Below, piece after piece: positions 7,528 through 15,823 of a stretch of DNA of 56,014 nt; within the stretch, counting starts at the first letter, position 1; every line of letters begins with the position of its first letter. The stretch is from contig NYVG01000029.1 in NCBI GenBank assembly GCA_002684495.1, forward strand, positions 224,588 through 280,601, in the 5' to 3' direction. The DNA is from Gammaproteobacteria bacterium. GTDB lineage: Bacteria > Pseudomonadota > Gammaproteobacteria > Pseudomonadales > Azotimanducaceae. Below the pieces are notes generated by a model. The model had not been told where the DNA came from, ran no database searches, and saw nothing but the letters and a program-made list of their open reading frames with translations. The translations under genes were made by a program, and so were the position numbers.

Positions 7528-8196
7528 ATGAAACTGAAATTACTTTATGTGTTGCGCCACGGCCAAACACAATGGAATGTGCAGCGTCGCATGCAGGGGC
7601 GTTTGAACTCACCACTCACAGCAGAGGGTAAAACCCAAGCAAACGGCCATGGTGAGGTGCTCAAGCGCCTAGGGGGCATCGACAAGTTGTGGGTCTCTAG
7701 CGCAGGCCGAACCCAACAAACTGCAGAACTGGTGAATGCCCATCTGCAGGCGCCCTTGGAATTATCCGATGACCTAGTGGAAAGAGATTGCGGCAGATGG
7801 TCGGGAAAGACCCTCTCTGAAGTAGAGCAGGAAGATGGCGAAGGGCTGTCAGCGTTACGCGCTGATCCCTATGGCTACAGACCCGGTGGTGGAGAGAATC
7901 TGGCCGACCTAAGTGCCCGGGTTGCACCGGTGATTCAACGCATTAAAAGTATTGAACGGGCAGCAATAATCAGCCACGGTGTGGTAACAAAGGCGTTACT
8001 TGAGCATTTTCTGCAATTGAGTCGTGAAGAAGTCGTGCGTATTACTCATCCGAATGACCTGTTTTTTCGGCTTAGCTTCAATGATGAGGGGCATAGTTGC
8101 GATCGGTTTGTTTTATCCGGGTCTCATGCAGGGGCGCCACAGAGCGGCCCGTTCGTTAATGACGTTGCGCCGACGCAGCCGATTCAAAGTGAATAA
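7528..8196 (+). CDS. Histidine phosphatase (phosphoglycerate mutase-like) family protein
   Basis: A 222-residue cytoplasmic protein with the phospho-histidine motif LRHGQTQWN at 8-16 (numbered from the ATG at 7528) and the second active-site histidine in ISHGVVTKALL. Other conserved pieces are RMQGRLNSPLTAEG and VERDCGRWSGKTL. The family includes cofactor-dependent phosphoglycerate mutases, cobalamin/alpha-ribazole phosphatases (CobC-like) and broad phosphatases; the short length and the HGV segment favour a phosphatase. A GTG at 7522 is an alternative start; neither has a strong SD. It sits inside the LLM cluster and 1.1 kb from a kinase-like gene, so it could dephosphorylate a product of that pathway. 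This last point is speculative. Confidence 0.82.
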   Translation: MKLKLLYVLRHGQTQWNVQRRMQGRLNSPLTAEGKTQANGHGEVLKRLGGIDKLWVSSAGRTQQTAELVNAHLQAPLELSDDLVERDCGRWSGKTLSEVEQEDGEGLSALRADPYGYRPGGGENLADLSARVAPVIQRIKSIERAAIISHGVVTKALLEHFLQLSREEVVRITHPNDLFFRLSFNDEGHSCDRFVLSGSHAGAPQSGPFVNDVAPTQPIQSE

Positions 8197-8227
8197 AAAG
8201 TAATAATTCGTTCCGGGAGGTGAGGAC

Positions 8228-9235
8228 ATGTACGTAGATGGCGGTGTGAGTCTTGATTTGAATACCGTAGGCGCCCAGGCCGCGGAAATGGAAGACATGG
8301 GGTATGCTGGGGTGATGACGGCTGAAACGGCCCATGATCCATTCTTTCCGTTACTGGTTGCTGCACAGAACACTCAGCGTATTGAGCTTATGACCTCGAT
8401 CGCGGTTGCCTTCGCACGATCGCCAATGACCTTGGCAAACATTGGGCACGATCTCAATGCCTACTCGAAGGGTCGATTTACCCTAGGATTAGGATCACAA
8501 ATTAGGCCGCATATCACCAAGCGTTTCAGTATGCCTTGGTCGAGTCCGGCGGCGCGTATGCGCGAGTACATCATGGCGATGCGCGCCATTTGGGATTGCT
8601 GGCACCAGCAGCAACCACTTGAATTTACTGGGGAATTTTATACTCATACGTTGATGACGCCGTTTTTTACGCCGACCAATGTGGACTATGGTGCGCCCAA
8701 GGTATTTCTTGCAGCGGTGGGTCCAAAAATGACTGAAGTCGCCGGCGAGGTAGCGGATGGCATTATTGTGCATGCGTTTACCACTGAAAAATATCTGCGC
8801 GAAACCACGTTGCCAGCCCTAGAGCGAGGGTTTGCCAAGGCGGGCAAGCGTCGCGAAGATTTTCAAATCAGCTACCCCATGTTTATCGTCACTGGCAACA
8901 CCGAAGAAGACATGCGAGAGGCAGAGCAAGCCACCCGACAGCAGATTGCTTTCTATGGTTCTACCCCGGCGTATAAGCCGGTTCTTGAGAGTTTAGGAGC
9001 GGGAGAGCTGCAAGCGGATTTGAATACGATGTCGAAGCAGGGGCGCTGGCAAGAAATGGGCGAGCTCATTACTCCTGACCTATTGCAAGAGTTTGCGGTC
9101 ATTGGTGAGCCACAAAGCCTGCCGGATCAGATCATTAACCGCTACGGTGATATCGTAGACCGTACTTCAGCGGCTTACGCCCATATCGGTAAAGCGGATC
9201 GGGCAAACATTATAGAAAAGCTATCGGCAGTTTAG
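8228..9235 (+). CDS. LLM family oxidoreductase, copy 3 (first of a tandem pair)
   Basis: A 335-residue protein that looks like the F420-dependent MSMEG_2256-type LLM group. Key blocks are HDPFFPLLVAA at about 36-46, SIAVAFARSPMTLANIGHDLNAYSKGRFTLGLGSQIRPHITKRFSMPW, and LAAVGPKMTEVAGEVADGIIVH. The SD GGGAGG lies 7 nt before the ATG. It aligns without a gap over its full length to the next gene, showing a local tandem duplication. The two proteins share their central barrel almost word for word but differ in the N-terminal 30 residues and at 105-130, where substrate contacts are likely. Confidence 0.9.
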   Translation: MYVDGGVSLDLNTVGAQAAEMEDMGYAGVMTAETAHDPFFPLLVAAQNTQRIELMTSIAVAFARSPMTLANIGHDLNAYSKGRFTLGLGSQIRPHITKRFSMPWSSPAARMREYIMAMRAIWDCWHQQQPLEFTGEFYTHTLMTPFFTPTNVDYGAPKVFLAAVGPKMTEVAGEVADGIIVHAFTTEKYLRETTLPALERGFAKAGKRREDFQISYPMFIVTGNTEEDMREAEQATRQQIAFYGSTPAYKPVLESLGAGELQADLNTMSKQGRWQEMGELITPDLLQEFAVIGEPQSLPDQIINRYGDIVDRTSAAYAHIGKADRANIIEKLSAV

Positions 9236-9274
9236 TCGAGGCTAGTAGCGGTAACTTAAATTAAGGGGAAGAAC

Positions 9275-10282
9275 ATGAAAGTAGACGCTGGCATTGGTCA
9301 TCAACTAGAGAAAATACCCTCCCTCGTGGGTAAGTTAGAAGCCGACGGTTACGATGGTGTCCGCACCGCGGAAATGAATCACGACCCATTTTTTCCGCTG
9401 CTGTTGGCTGCAGAGCACAGCGACAAGCTAGAAATCGCCTCTTCAATAGCCGTGGCGTTTGCGCGCAGTCCGATGAATTTGGCGAATATCGGCCATGATC
9501 TTAATGCCTATTCCAAAGGGCGATTCACTCTGGGCTTGGGTTCACAAATTAAGCCGCACATTACTAAGCGCTTCAGCATGCAGTGGGGTGCTCCAGCCGC
9601 ACAGATGCGTGAATTGGTGTTAGCCATGCGTGCGATATGGGCGAATTGGTACGATGGCACGCCTCTAGAATTCGTTGGCGAGTACTACCGGCATACGCTT
9701 ATGACCCCGGCGTTTACTCCTGAAGATAAAGATTATGGTGCGCCGAAAGTCGTATTAGCGGCCGTGGGTCCTAAGATGACCGAAGTGGCTGGCGAAGTAG
9801 CTGATGGCATGATCATCCACCCGTTTAGCACGTTGCCTTATATTAATTCGGTAACGCTACCTGCAATTGAGCAGGGTTTGGCCAAGGCAGGTAAAGCTCG
9901 TAAGGACTTCGAACTGTCCTATTCATGTTTCGTGGTTACCGGGCGCGATGAAGCTGAATTTGCCGCGAGCAAGAAAGCCACTCAGGAGCGTATCGCCTTT
10001 TATGGCTCCACACCCGCATATAAGGGCGTTTTGGACTCTATTGGTGTGGGTGAACTGCAAGGCGAACTCAATACTATGTCAAAGCAAGGCCGCTGGAAGG
10101 AAATGGGGACCCTGATAACCGACGATATACTTGCTGAGTTCGGTGTAATGGGCGAGCCGGCAGAAATTGCCCCGCAAATGCTTGAACGTTACGGATCGTT
10201 CACCGATCGGACCTCAGCAACCTTCCCGGTCTCTGATGACGCCCAGCGTGGGCAAATCATTCAGGCGCTAAGGGCGGGTTAG
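9275..10282 (+). CDS. LLM family oxidoreductase, copy 4 (second of a tandem pair)
   Basis: A 335-residue paralog of the preceding gene with exactly the same length. Shared blocks include HDPFFPLLLAAEH, FARSPMNLANIGHDLNAYS, KGRFTLGLGSQIKPHITK, LAAVGPKMTEVAGEVADGM, RIAFYGSTPAYK and LNTMSKQGRW. The SD is AAGGGGAAG before the ATG. It is 39 nt downstream of copy 3 and closes the gene run before a 302-nt gap with an operator-like palindrome. Both copies retain all glycine-rich elements, so neither looks decayed. They may be two enzymes with related substrates or form a heteromer; the sequence does not decide. Confidence 0.9.
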   Translation: MKVDAGIGHQLEKIPSLVGKLEADGYDGVRTAEMNHDPFFPLLLAAEHSDKLEIASSIAVAFARSPMNLANIGHDLNAYSKGRFTLGLGSQIKPHITKRFSMQWGAPAAQMRELVLAMRAIWANWYDGTPLEFVGEYYRHTLMTPAFTPEDKDYGAPKVVLAAVGPKMTEVAGEVADGMIIHPFSTLPYINSVTLPAIEQGLAKAGKARKDFELSYSCFVVTGRDEAEFAASKKATQERIAFYGSTPAYKGVLDSIGVGELQGELNTMSKQGRWKEMGTLITDDILAEFGVMGEPAEIAPQMLERYGSFTDRTSATFPVSDDAQRGQIIQALRAG

Positions 10283-10584
10283 GCCTTAGTCGGTTTCAGG
10301 TTGTCGTATGGGTTGCGTCGTTAGATCTTTTGGGTCTAAGGGCGCCCTTATGCGCTGCCTTAAGATCGTCTAATTAAGGTCATATAGTCTTTTGCAAGTA
10401 AGCAAGTGCTTACTATTTGCGCGGAAACCTGAATAATTCCGCGCAATTCCATTTTTTCTTCATTATTTTGTTCCGCAATGGCGACGCGATTAGTAGAATT
10501 GGGACCGCTACTTGGGGTCTGTGAGAAAAATAAAAAAAATGGGTCGGAACCTAGGAGGTTAGGGTTCTGTCGCGGGAGAAAGCC
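10283..10584. other. Regulatory intergenic region upstream of a lytic transglycosylase gene
   Basis: A 302-nt gap with no credible gene. It holds a self-complementary 14-mer TAAGGGCGCCCTTA (10337-10350) flanked by GATCTT (10324-10329) and AAGATC (10362-10367), which could fold as a 3' structure of the LLM transcript. It also holds an operator-like palindrome at 10397-10414 and an A-rich stretch near 10528-10541, before the SD of the next gene. Confidence 0.45.
10397..10414. promoter_or_regulatory. Operator-like perfect palindrome (TetR-type layout)
   Basis: AGTAAGCA-AG-TGCTTACT is a perfect 8-2-8 inverted repeat in an intergenic region. Its size and near-continuous symmetry are what dimeric TetR-family repressors bind. 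It has no T-tract and a 2-nt centre, so it cannot fold as a good RNA hairpin terminator. It lies 171 nt upstream of the lytic transglycosylase start and 115 nt downstream of the LLM pair. I did not find another copy in the window, and no TetR gene is present here. Confidence 0.45.
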
Positions 10585-11193
10585 ATGAAACACGATGTTG
10601 TTTTTGCTGCGCTGAAGGCTCGTATAGATGTACGGTTAGGAGTATGTGCGCTGGTGCTAGTAGTGTGCCTAGCGTTCATCCACGGCAACTCGTACGCTCC
10701 AGAACAGCGAGTAGTGTCCTTTGCCAAGCCGCAATTGGGTCAAGTGGCCTATGATGTTGAAGTTGCAAACCTAGGCAGCCGCATTAGTGCAGCCTTTGGT
10801 ATCCAGCGCATAAAGGCGGAAGAGTTTTCCCACTGGTTGATTGAAGCTTCCGAGCGTCAGGGGATATCGCCAGACGTGCTTGCGAGCTTAGTACTGACCG
10901 AGAGCTCTTTTCGCAAAAATGTACGCTCATCTGTAGGGGCTGTTGGTCCCGCCCAAGTCCGTCCGGACTATTGGGCAGCATTTTGCGGCCAAGATCATTT
11001 AAATGATCCGGAGCAAAATGTTTATTGTGGCGCTCAGGTCCTCGGCCACTTGCAAGAGCGCTGCGACGGTGATCTAGTCTGTGCCTTAGGCTCGTATAAT
11101 GTTGGGCCAAATGCGCGCAAAAGTCGGGCTGCGGCACGCTACGTTGCCAAAATCGATCTGCATTTAGAGCGTTTAGAGCAGATAGCACTCTAA
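10585..11193 (+). CDS. Small lytic murein transglycosylase (SLT domain)
   Basis: A 202-residue exported or membrane-anchored peptidoglycan lytic enzyme. A hydrophobic N-terminal segment (about 17-34) is followed by the SLT goose-type lysozyme fold. The catalytic glutamate lies in SLVLTESSFRKN, the GAVGPAQV block follows, and YNVGPNA is the usual third motif. It is shorter than E. coli MltC/Slt and has only the catalytic domain. The SD GGGAGA lies before the ATG. It sits between two LLM genes with a 60-nt gap to the next; a functional link to them is not evident. The cysteine pairs (CGQDH, VYCGAQ, RCDGDLVC) suggest disulfides in the periplasm. Confidence 0.88.
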   Translation: MKHDVVFAALKARIDVRLGVCALVLVVCLAFIHGNSYAPEQRVVSFAKPQLGQVAYDVEVANLGSRISAAFGIQRIKAEEFSHWLIEASERQGISPDVLASLVLTESSFRKNVRSSVGAVGPAQVRPDYWAAFCGQDHLNDPEQNVYCGAQVLGHLQERCDGDLVCALGSYNVGPNARKSRAAARYVAKIDLHLERLEQIAL

Positions 11194-11253
11194 AGCTCTG
11201 TCCTCGGCCTTGGATCAGGGGTTAAGCTGGGTGTTTGCCTAGAGGGCTCCCTT

Positions 11254-12126
11254 ATGACGCAGTTTGGTCTCCTCATGTTTGCCACCGAATACGCGGTTGC
11301 GCCCCAGGTACTTGCCGAGCAGGCAGAAATGTACGGTTTCGAATCGTTATTTTTGCCTGAACATACCCATATTCCCGCGAGTCGAAAGTCGCCTTGGCCT
11401 GGCGGGGCGGATCTGCCAAAAGAGTATTGGCACACCTTCGACCCCTTTGTAGCCTTAACTATGGCGGCGTCGGTGACGCAAAAGCTTAAGCTCGGCACCG
11501 GTATTTCCTTGGTTACGGAACGCGATCCTATCCTCATGGCGAAACAGGCCGCCACCTTAGATCACCTGTCCGATGGCCGCTTAGTTCTGGGCATCGGTGC
11601 TGGTTGGAATGCCGAAGAAATGGAGAATCATGGCACCCCGTTCGCACAACGTTGGCCAATACTCCGCGAGCGCACGCTGGCGATGCGAGAGATCTGGCGC
11701 GAAGAAGAGGCCGAGTTTCACGGTGATTTTGTCGATTTCGATAAAATCTGGTGTTATCCAAAACCAAAGCAGGCAGGCGGGCCAACGATTTTGATGGGCG
11801 CTTCGTCCCGCTATAGCTACGATCGTATTGCAGAATACGCGGACGGTTGGATGCCGATTTATCAAAATCATGCGCGGCGGCAAGCCAGTGGTGGCGTCGA
11901 CTATGCCGCTGGTATCGCGCGAACCAAGGAGGCTTGGCAAGCCCGGGGACGCCATGGCAGCCCGCAATTCAGTATTTTTGGGGTCGGGGCGGATCGCCGT
12001 GCAGTATCTGAGTTAATTGAACTAGGTTTTGATCGAGTGATTTTTGCGCTGCCCTCGGAGTCGGCCGACGTGGTTTTACCTTTGGTTGAAAAATACGCGT
12101 CTATTGCCCATGAATTCACGCCTTAG
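11254..12126 (+). CDS. LLM family oxidoreductase, copy 5
   Basis: A 290-residue LLM protein of the shorter type similar to the mycobacterial Rv2161c-like F420-dependent group. Visible blocks are EMYGFESLFLPEHTHIP, the DPFVALTMAASVTQKLKLGTG segment, ERDPILMAKQAATLDHLSDGRL, GIGAGWNAEEMENHGTPF and RTLAMREIW. The histidine in EHTHIP and the GIGAGWN turn are typical. It is clearly different from the tandem pair and from copies 1, 2 and 6, so the window holds several subfamilies and not one recent expansion. A YkgJ-type gene starts 17 nt after its stop and is probably co-transcribed. Cofactor and substrate are unknown. Confidence 0.88.
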   Translation: MTQFGLLMFATEYAVAPQVLAEQAEMYGFESLFLPEHTHIPASRKSPWPGGADLPKEYWHTFDPFVALTMAASVTQKLKLGTGISLVTERDPILMAKQAATLDHLSDGRLVLGIGAGWNAEEMENHGTPFAQRWPILRERTLAMREIWREEEAEFHGDFVDFDKIWCYPKPKQAGGPTILMGASSRYSYDRIAEYADGWMPIYQNHARRQASGGVDYAAGIARTKEAWQARGRHGSPQFSIFGVGADRRAVSELIELGFDRVIFALPSESADVVLPLVEKYASIAHEFTP

Positions 12127-12143
12127 ATCGCGTTGACTGGGCC

Positions 12144-12398
12144 GTGGAGTGCCGAACTAGCTGCGGTGCCTGCTGTATTGCGCCATCTATTACCTCACCG
12201 CTTCCAGGTATGCCGATGGGTAAGCCGGCAGGTGTTCGCTGCCTGCATCTGGATAAGCGCTTGAGCTGCGGGTTGTTTAATGATCTGCGCAGGCCCAAGG
12301 TGTGTTCGGAATTTAAGCCAGAGCCGCTGGTTTGCGGCAGCAATCGGCACGAGGCCTTGGTATTGATTCAGCATTTAGAACTGAGTTGTGCACCCTAG
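12144..12398 (+). CDS. YkgJ-type cysteine-cluster protein
   Basis: An 84-residue protein starting at GTG. It has nine cysteines (residues 3, 7, 10, 11, 33, 42, 54, 64, 82), including the opening ECRTSCGACCIAP. The later blocks GMPMGKPAGVRC, RPKVCSEFKP and VCGSNRHEALVLI match the YkgJ family (putative zinc- or iron-chelating domain, UPF0153). Metal binding is a family expectation; a cellular role is not known. It begins 17 nt after the LLM stop, so it is likely in the same transcript. Its stop TAG shares the palindrome CTAG with the stop of the convergent HAD gene. It is easy to overlook because it is short and uses GTG. Confidence 0.82.
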   Translation: MECRTSCGACCIAPSITSPLPGMPMGKPAGVRCLHLDKRLSCGLFNDLRRPKVCSEFKPEPLVCGSNRHEALVLIQHLELSCAP

Positions 12399-12997
12399 TC
12401 CAATAAACCCCTAAGCTTTGCAGCGATATCCTGCTCTTTGTATAAATGGTGTGCATCAAGTCCGGCTTTAAGCGCGCCCTCTATATTGGCGGCACTGTCA
12501 TCGATAAAAAACACATCTTCTGGTGGTGTATTTATTTGCTCGCAGACTTGAATGAATGCGGCAGGGTGAGGTTTACGTGCTCCAACCTCGTGGGATAAAA
12601 ACATCCTGTGGAAGTGAGCCAAGGCCGCTGGATAGCGACTGTAGAACGATTCAGCATGCACTGCGTTGGTGTTACTGAACGCGAACAAGTCGTAACGTTG
12701 GGCCAGTTCCGGCAGCAAGGCCACCACTTTTACGTAGGGCTTAGTCCAGATGGCGTTCCAGCCGTCCTGCCAATCGCTCAAAGGCATATCGATGCCGAAA
12801 TGTTGACCTTGGCGTCGTACATATTCGGCAAAATCTATGGCGCCGATTTCGTGTAGCTCGTAGGCCTCATCCATGACCCAGCGGCGTTCAAAGCGCTCAG
12901 TTGCGACACCGGCCCGCGTCGCCCAAGTGCGAAAAACTTGGGCGACATTGATACCGAGTACAATGCCGCCCAAATCCAGAAGAATAGCTTTGGGCAT
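12395..12997 (-). CDS. HAD-superfamily (IA, YihX-like) phosphatase
   Basis: A 200-residue haloacid-dehalogenase hydrolase. Motif I is LLDLGGIVLG, with the nucleophile Asp at 8 and Gly in place of the second Asp, as in the YihX/HAD4 group. Motif II is FAFSNTN, motif III the lysine in GARKPHPAAF, and motif IV VFFIDDSAANI. YihX dephosphorylates glucose-1-phosphate, so a sugar phosphate is a reasonable substrate guess. The start ATG lies 8 nt after the stop of the acyl-CoA synthetase gene on the same strand, so the two form an operon. Confidence 0.85.
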   Translation of the reverse strand: MPKAILLDLGGIVLGINVAQVFRTWATRAGVATERFERRWVMDEAYELHEIGAIDFAEYVRRQGQHFGIDMPLSDWQDGWNAIWTKPYVKVVALLPELAQRYDLFAFSNTNAVHAESFYSRYPAALAHFHRMFLSHEVGARKPHPAAFIQVCEQINTPPEDVFFIDDSAANIEGALKAGLDAHHLYKEQDIAAKLRGLLD

Positions 12998-13005
12998 AAA
13001 AGTGA

Positions 13006-14814
13006 CTAATAGCCAGCGCTGCTGTCGCGAATAAGTGCCAAATAGTCGCTGTCCATAGGGCTATAAGTCGCTTCGCCGGATTTCATGACGAAAATCGGGT
13101 CATTCGTCATGTCGATGTCGTAGCCTTGCTTGCGCAAATCGCCCTTGAGCATCTTAAAAGTGCCGGTGACGTCGATGTCGGGCTGGATACGCAAAAACAC
13201 TGGAGCAGCATAACTGGGCAGATTTTCTTTGACGAATTCAGCGAAACGATCCAAATCCAAAGTATCGACACCGTCTTGCAGTGTCAGGGCTGTCATGCCC
13301 GCGCGGCCATCGGTGCCGGGAATTTCGACGCCGTAGACGTTACAGAATTTAACCTGATCAAAGCCATTAATGATTTCTCCTACCTCGTTGGTGGAGACGT
13401 TTTCAGCCTTCCAACGAAAAGTGTCGCCGACTCGATCGACGAATTGATAGTGGTCGTACCCCAGCGTATAGCCGACGTCGACCGTGCGCATCAGATCGCC
13501 GGTGTTGAACCAGGCATCGCCTTCTTCGAAGGCGCTGCGGAACACTTTCTTCTCGGTGGCTTCAGCGTCGGTATAACCCTCAAAAACAGTATCGGGCGTA
13601 ATTTTCCCCAACAATAAGCCGGGCTCACCCTGCTGCACCGGAATACATCTTCCTGCATCATCGGTAACGATTTCATCGTTATCTACATCGTATTCCACTA
13701 GAGCCACTTCCGCAGAGGTCATGCCCACGGTCATGTCTTTGTTCATAAGGTTGGCAAAGGATACGTTGCCTTCAGACGCACCGTAGAACTCGCATACTCG
13801 TTTGATGCCATAGCGTTGTTTGAAATTCATCCAAATGTCTGGACGCATGCCATTGCCCATAATGCTGTGCAGGGGGTTTTGGGCATCATCGGCCTGTTCG
13901 GGAATATTCGTCAGGTAACGACATAATTCGCCGATATAGATCATGTGCGAGCAATTGTTTTCACGTATTTCGTTCATAAAGTTACTGGCGGAAAACTTAC
14001 GCCTAACGAACATGCTGGCACCAGAGGCGAAGGCAGCGCCGGCGCCCAGTAGCAAGCCAGTTGCGTGATACAGAGGCAGGCACAGATATATTCGGTCTGT
14101 AACCGTGCATTGCAAACCTGCGATAGCGGACATGTCGGAGGCGATCAATAAGCGACGATTCGACAACACCGCAGCCTTCGGTAAGCCAGTTGTGCCGGAG
14201 GTATAAATGTACAGTGCTGTCTCACCAATAGTGGTTTCTCCGGTCTGTGCTGGATTATCCTCGCTGGTTTCCGCGATGTCGGTCATAAGATCTTGTGCCC
14301 AATTAGGACAAGGTCTGCTGCCGCTGTCGTTGACGAAAAAGAAATCAGAGCCTGCCTGCAGGCTTAATTGGTCCTGAATGGCATCCAACTCAGCCATGCA
14401 CTCCTCGCCAACGATGCATTTGCTGGAGCCGGTGACATTTATGCAGTGGATGAGCGAGTTACCGCCTAAGTTGGAATTTAGCAGTCCACTGACAGCACCC
14501 AATTTGTTGAGCCCCACTAAAATGGCGAGATACTCAATGCGGTTCTCCATCATGATGCTCACCACGTCGCCGCGCTTTACGCCCTGCGCATGCATGTGGT
14601 TGGCAAAACGGTTGGCCAACGCGTTGAATTCAGACCAGTTCATCTGCTGGCCCTCAAAAATGATGGCGCTGGCGTTAGGGTGATTTTTCGCATTCGCCTC
14701 AACCCGAGCACCGAAGCTGTCCTTCACGTCAGCAGGACGTGGTGTCATGCCCTTCTTTAGTTTTAGTAGCGCTGGCAGGTATGTCAGCGTTTTTACCGTA
14801 TCAATAACACCCAC
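13006..14814 (-). CDS. Long-chain acyl-CoA synthetase, FadD6/FATP-like
   Basis: A 602-residue AMP-forming adenylating enzyme that activates fatty or bile-acid/sterol-side-chain type carboxylates to CoA thioesters. The P-loop motif YTSGTTGLPKAAVLSN is present. EFYGASEGN is the second core motif, and TGDLM...DRVGDTFRWKAENVS carries the Asp/Arg hinge motifs with the FRWKGENVS-like sequence typical of the very-long-chain (FATP/SLC27, mycobacterial FadD6) branch. The N-terminus lacks a signal peptide. The start is GTG at 14814, with AGGAG 8 nt upstream. It is divergent from an MBL hydrolase at 14951 and is followed by the HAD phosphatase. It fits a lipid-degrading lifestyle with the ACAD at 47189. 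Confidence 0.9.
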   Translation of the reverse strand: MGVIDTVKTLTYLPALLKLKKGMTPRPADVKDSFGARVEANAKNHPNASAIIFEGQQMNWSEFNALANRFANHMHAQGVKRGDVVSIMMENRIEYLAILVGLNKLGAVSGLLNSNLGGNSLIHCINVTGSSKCIVGEECMAELDAIQDQLSLQAGSDFFFVNDSGSRPCPNWAQDLMTDIAETSEDNPAQTGETTIGETALYIYTSGTTGLPKAAVLSNRRLLIASDMSAIAGLQCTVTDRIYLCLPLYHATGLLLGAGAAFASGASMFVRRKFSASNFMNEIRENNCSHMIYIGELCRYLTNIPEQADDAQNPLHSIMGNGMRPDIWMNFKQRYGIKRVCEFYGASEGNVSFANLMNKDMTVGMTSAEVALVEYDVDNDEIVTDDAGRCIPVQQGEPGLLLGKITPDTVFEGYTDAEATEKKVFRSAFEEGDAWFNTGDLMRTVDVGYTLGYDHYQFVDRVGDTFRWKAENVSTNEVGEIINGFDQVKFCNVYGVEIPGTDGRAGMTALTLQDGVDTLDLDRFAEFVKENLPSYAAPVFLRIQPDIDVTGTFKMLKGDLRKQGYDIDMTNDPIFVMKSGEATYSPMDSDYLALIRDSSAGY

Positions 14815-14950
14815 GATGTCTTCTCCTAGTCCCAGTCAATTGCTGAACGATAGCAAAAATAATGCTCTTGTACTGCGCAGCTTCGGCATGTTGTATTAAG
14901 GCATGACAGTATTGTTCGGAGTGCGGCTTAATGTTGCAGGAGGTGACTTA

Positions 14951-15823
14951 ATGGGAGTGAATGGAATAAATAGTTGGCAAATCGGTGGGGTGAAAGTCAC
15001 CCGTATTGTAGAAATGGAGAGTACCGGTGGTAGCCGCTTTATTTTGCCCGACGCCACTCGCGACGCCTGTAAGCCCATAGATTGGATGCAGCCACACTTT
15101 ATGGATGATCAGGGCAATCTGAAGATGAGCGTGCACGCATTAGTGATCGACACGGGTGAATATCGAATCCTCGTGGACACCTGTATTGGTAATGACAAAG
15201 AGCGCAATATACCCACGTGGTCACATTTGCAGACAGACTTTTTGCAACAGTTGGCTAGCGCAGGCTATCCGAGAGAATCCATTGACTATGTATTGTGTAC
15301 CCATCTGCACGTCGACCATGTGGGCTGGAACACCATTCTAATAGACGGAGAGTGGGTGCCCACCTTTACGAATGCGCGTTATCTCATTGGTGAGACCGAG
15401 TGGCATTATTGGGACGCTCATGAAGATGAGTCCGCATATGGCCCGGTTCTAGCTGATTCAGTGCGGCCCGTTGTGGAGGCCGGATTAGTGGATTTGGTAT
15501 CGACCGATCACCGATTGTGTACAGAGGTCTCCCTGCAATCCACTCCAGGTCATACCCCAGGCCATGTATCGGTAAAGATTGAGTCCAATGGGGAGCAGGC
15601 GTTGATTACGGGGGACTGCATTCATCATCCCGTACAGATGACGCGTACCGATTGGTGCTCTTCAGCAGATTACGATCAGTCAGAAGGCCGCCGCACCAGA
15701 GAGAATCTATTAGCTGAGCTGGTTGATCGAAATATCTTGGTCATTGGCACACATTTCGCGACTCCAACGGCGGGTCACATCAAAGGTTTACCAGATGGCG
15801 GCTATTGGCTTGATGTTAGTTAG
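14951..15823 (+). CDS. Metallo-beta-lactamase-fold hydrolase
   Basis: A 290-residue zinc hydrolase of the lactonase/glyoxalase II-like MBL group. The metal motif THLHVDHVGW gives H118, H120, D122 and H123. Further ligands are expected in STPGHTPGH, ITGDCIHHP and GTHFATPTAGH. Start choice: AGGAGG at 14938-14943 lies 7 nt before the ATG at 14951; a longer in-frame start at 14903 has no SD. Candidate substrates are lactones or thioesters. Being divergent from an acyl-CoA synthetase makes a role in acyl or lactone hydrolysis plausible, but the family is too broad for a firm call. Confidence 0.87.
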   Translation: MGVNGINSWQIGGVKVTRIVEMESTGGSRFILPDATRDACKPIDWMQPHFMDDQGNLKMSVHALVIDTGEYRILVDTCIGNDKERNIPTWSHLQTDFLQQLASAGYPRESIDYVLCTHLHVDHVGWNTILIDGEWVPTFTNARYLIGETEWHYWDAHEDESAYGPVLADSVRPVVEAGLVDLVSTDHRLCTEVSLQSTPGHTPGHVSVKIESNGEQALITGDCIHHPVQMTRTDWCSSADYDQSEGRRTRENLLAELVDRNILVIGTHFATPTAGHIKGLPDGGYWLDVS

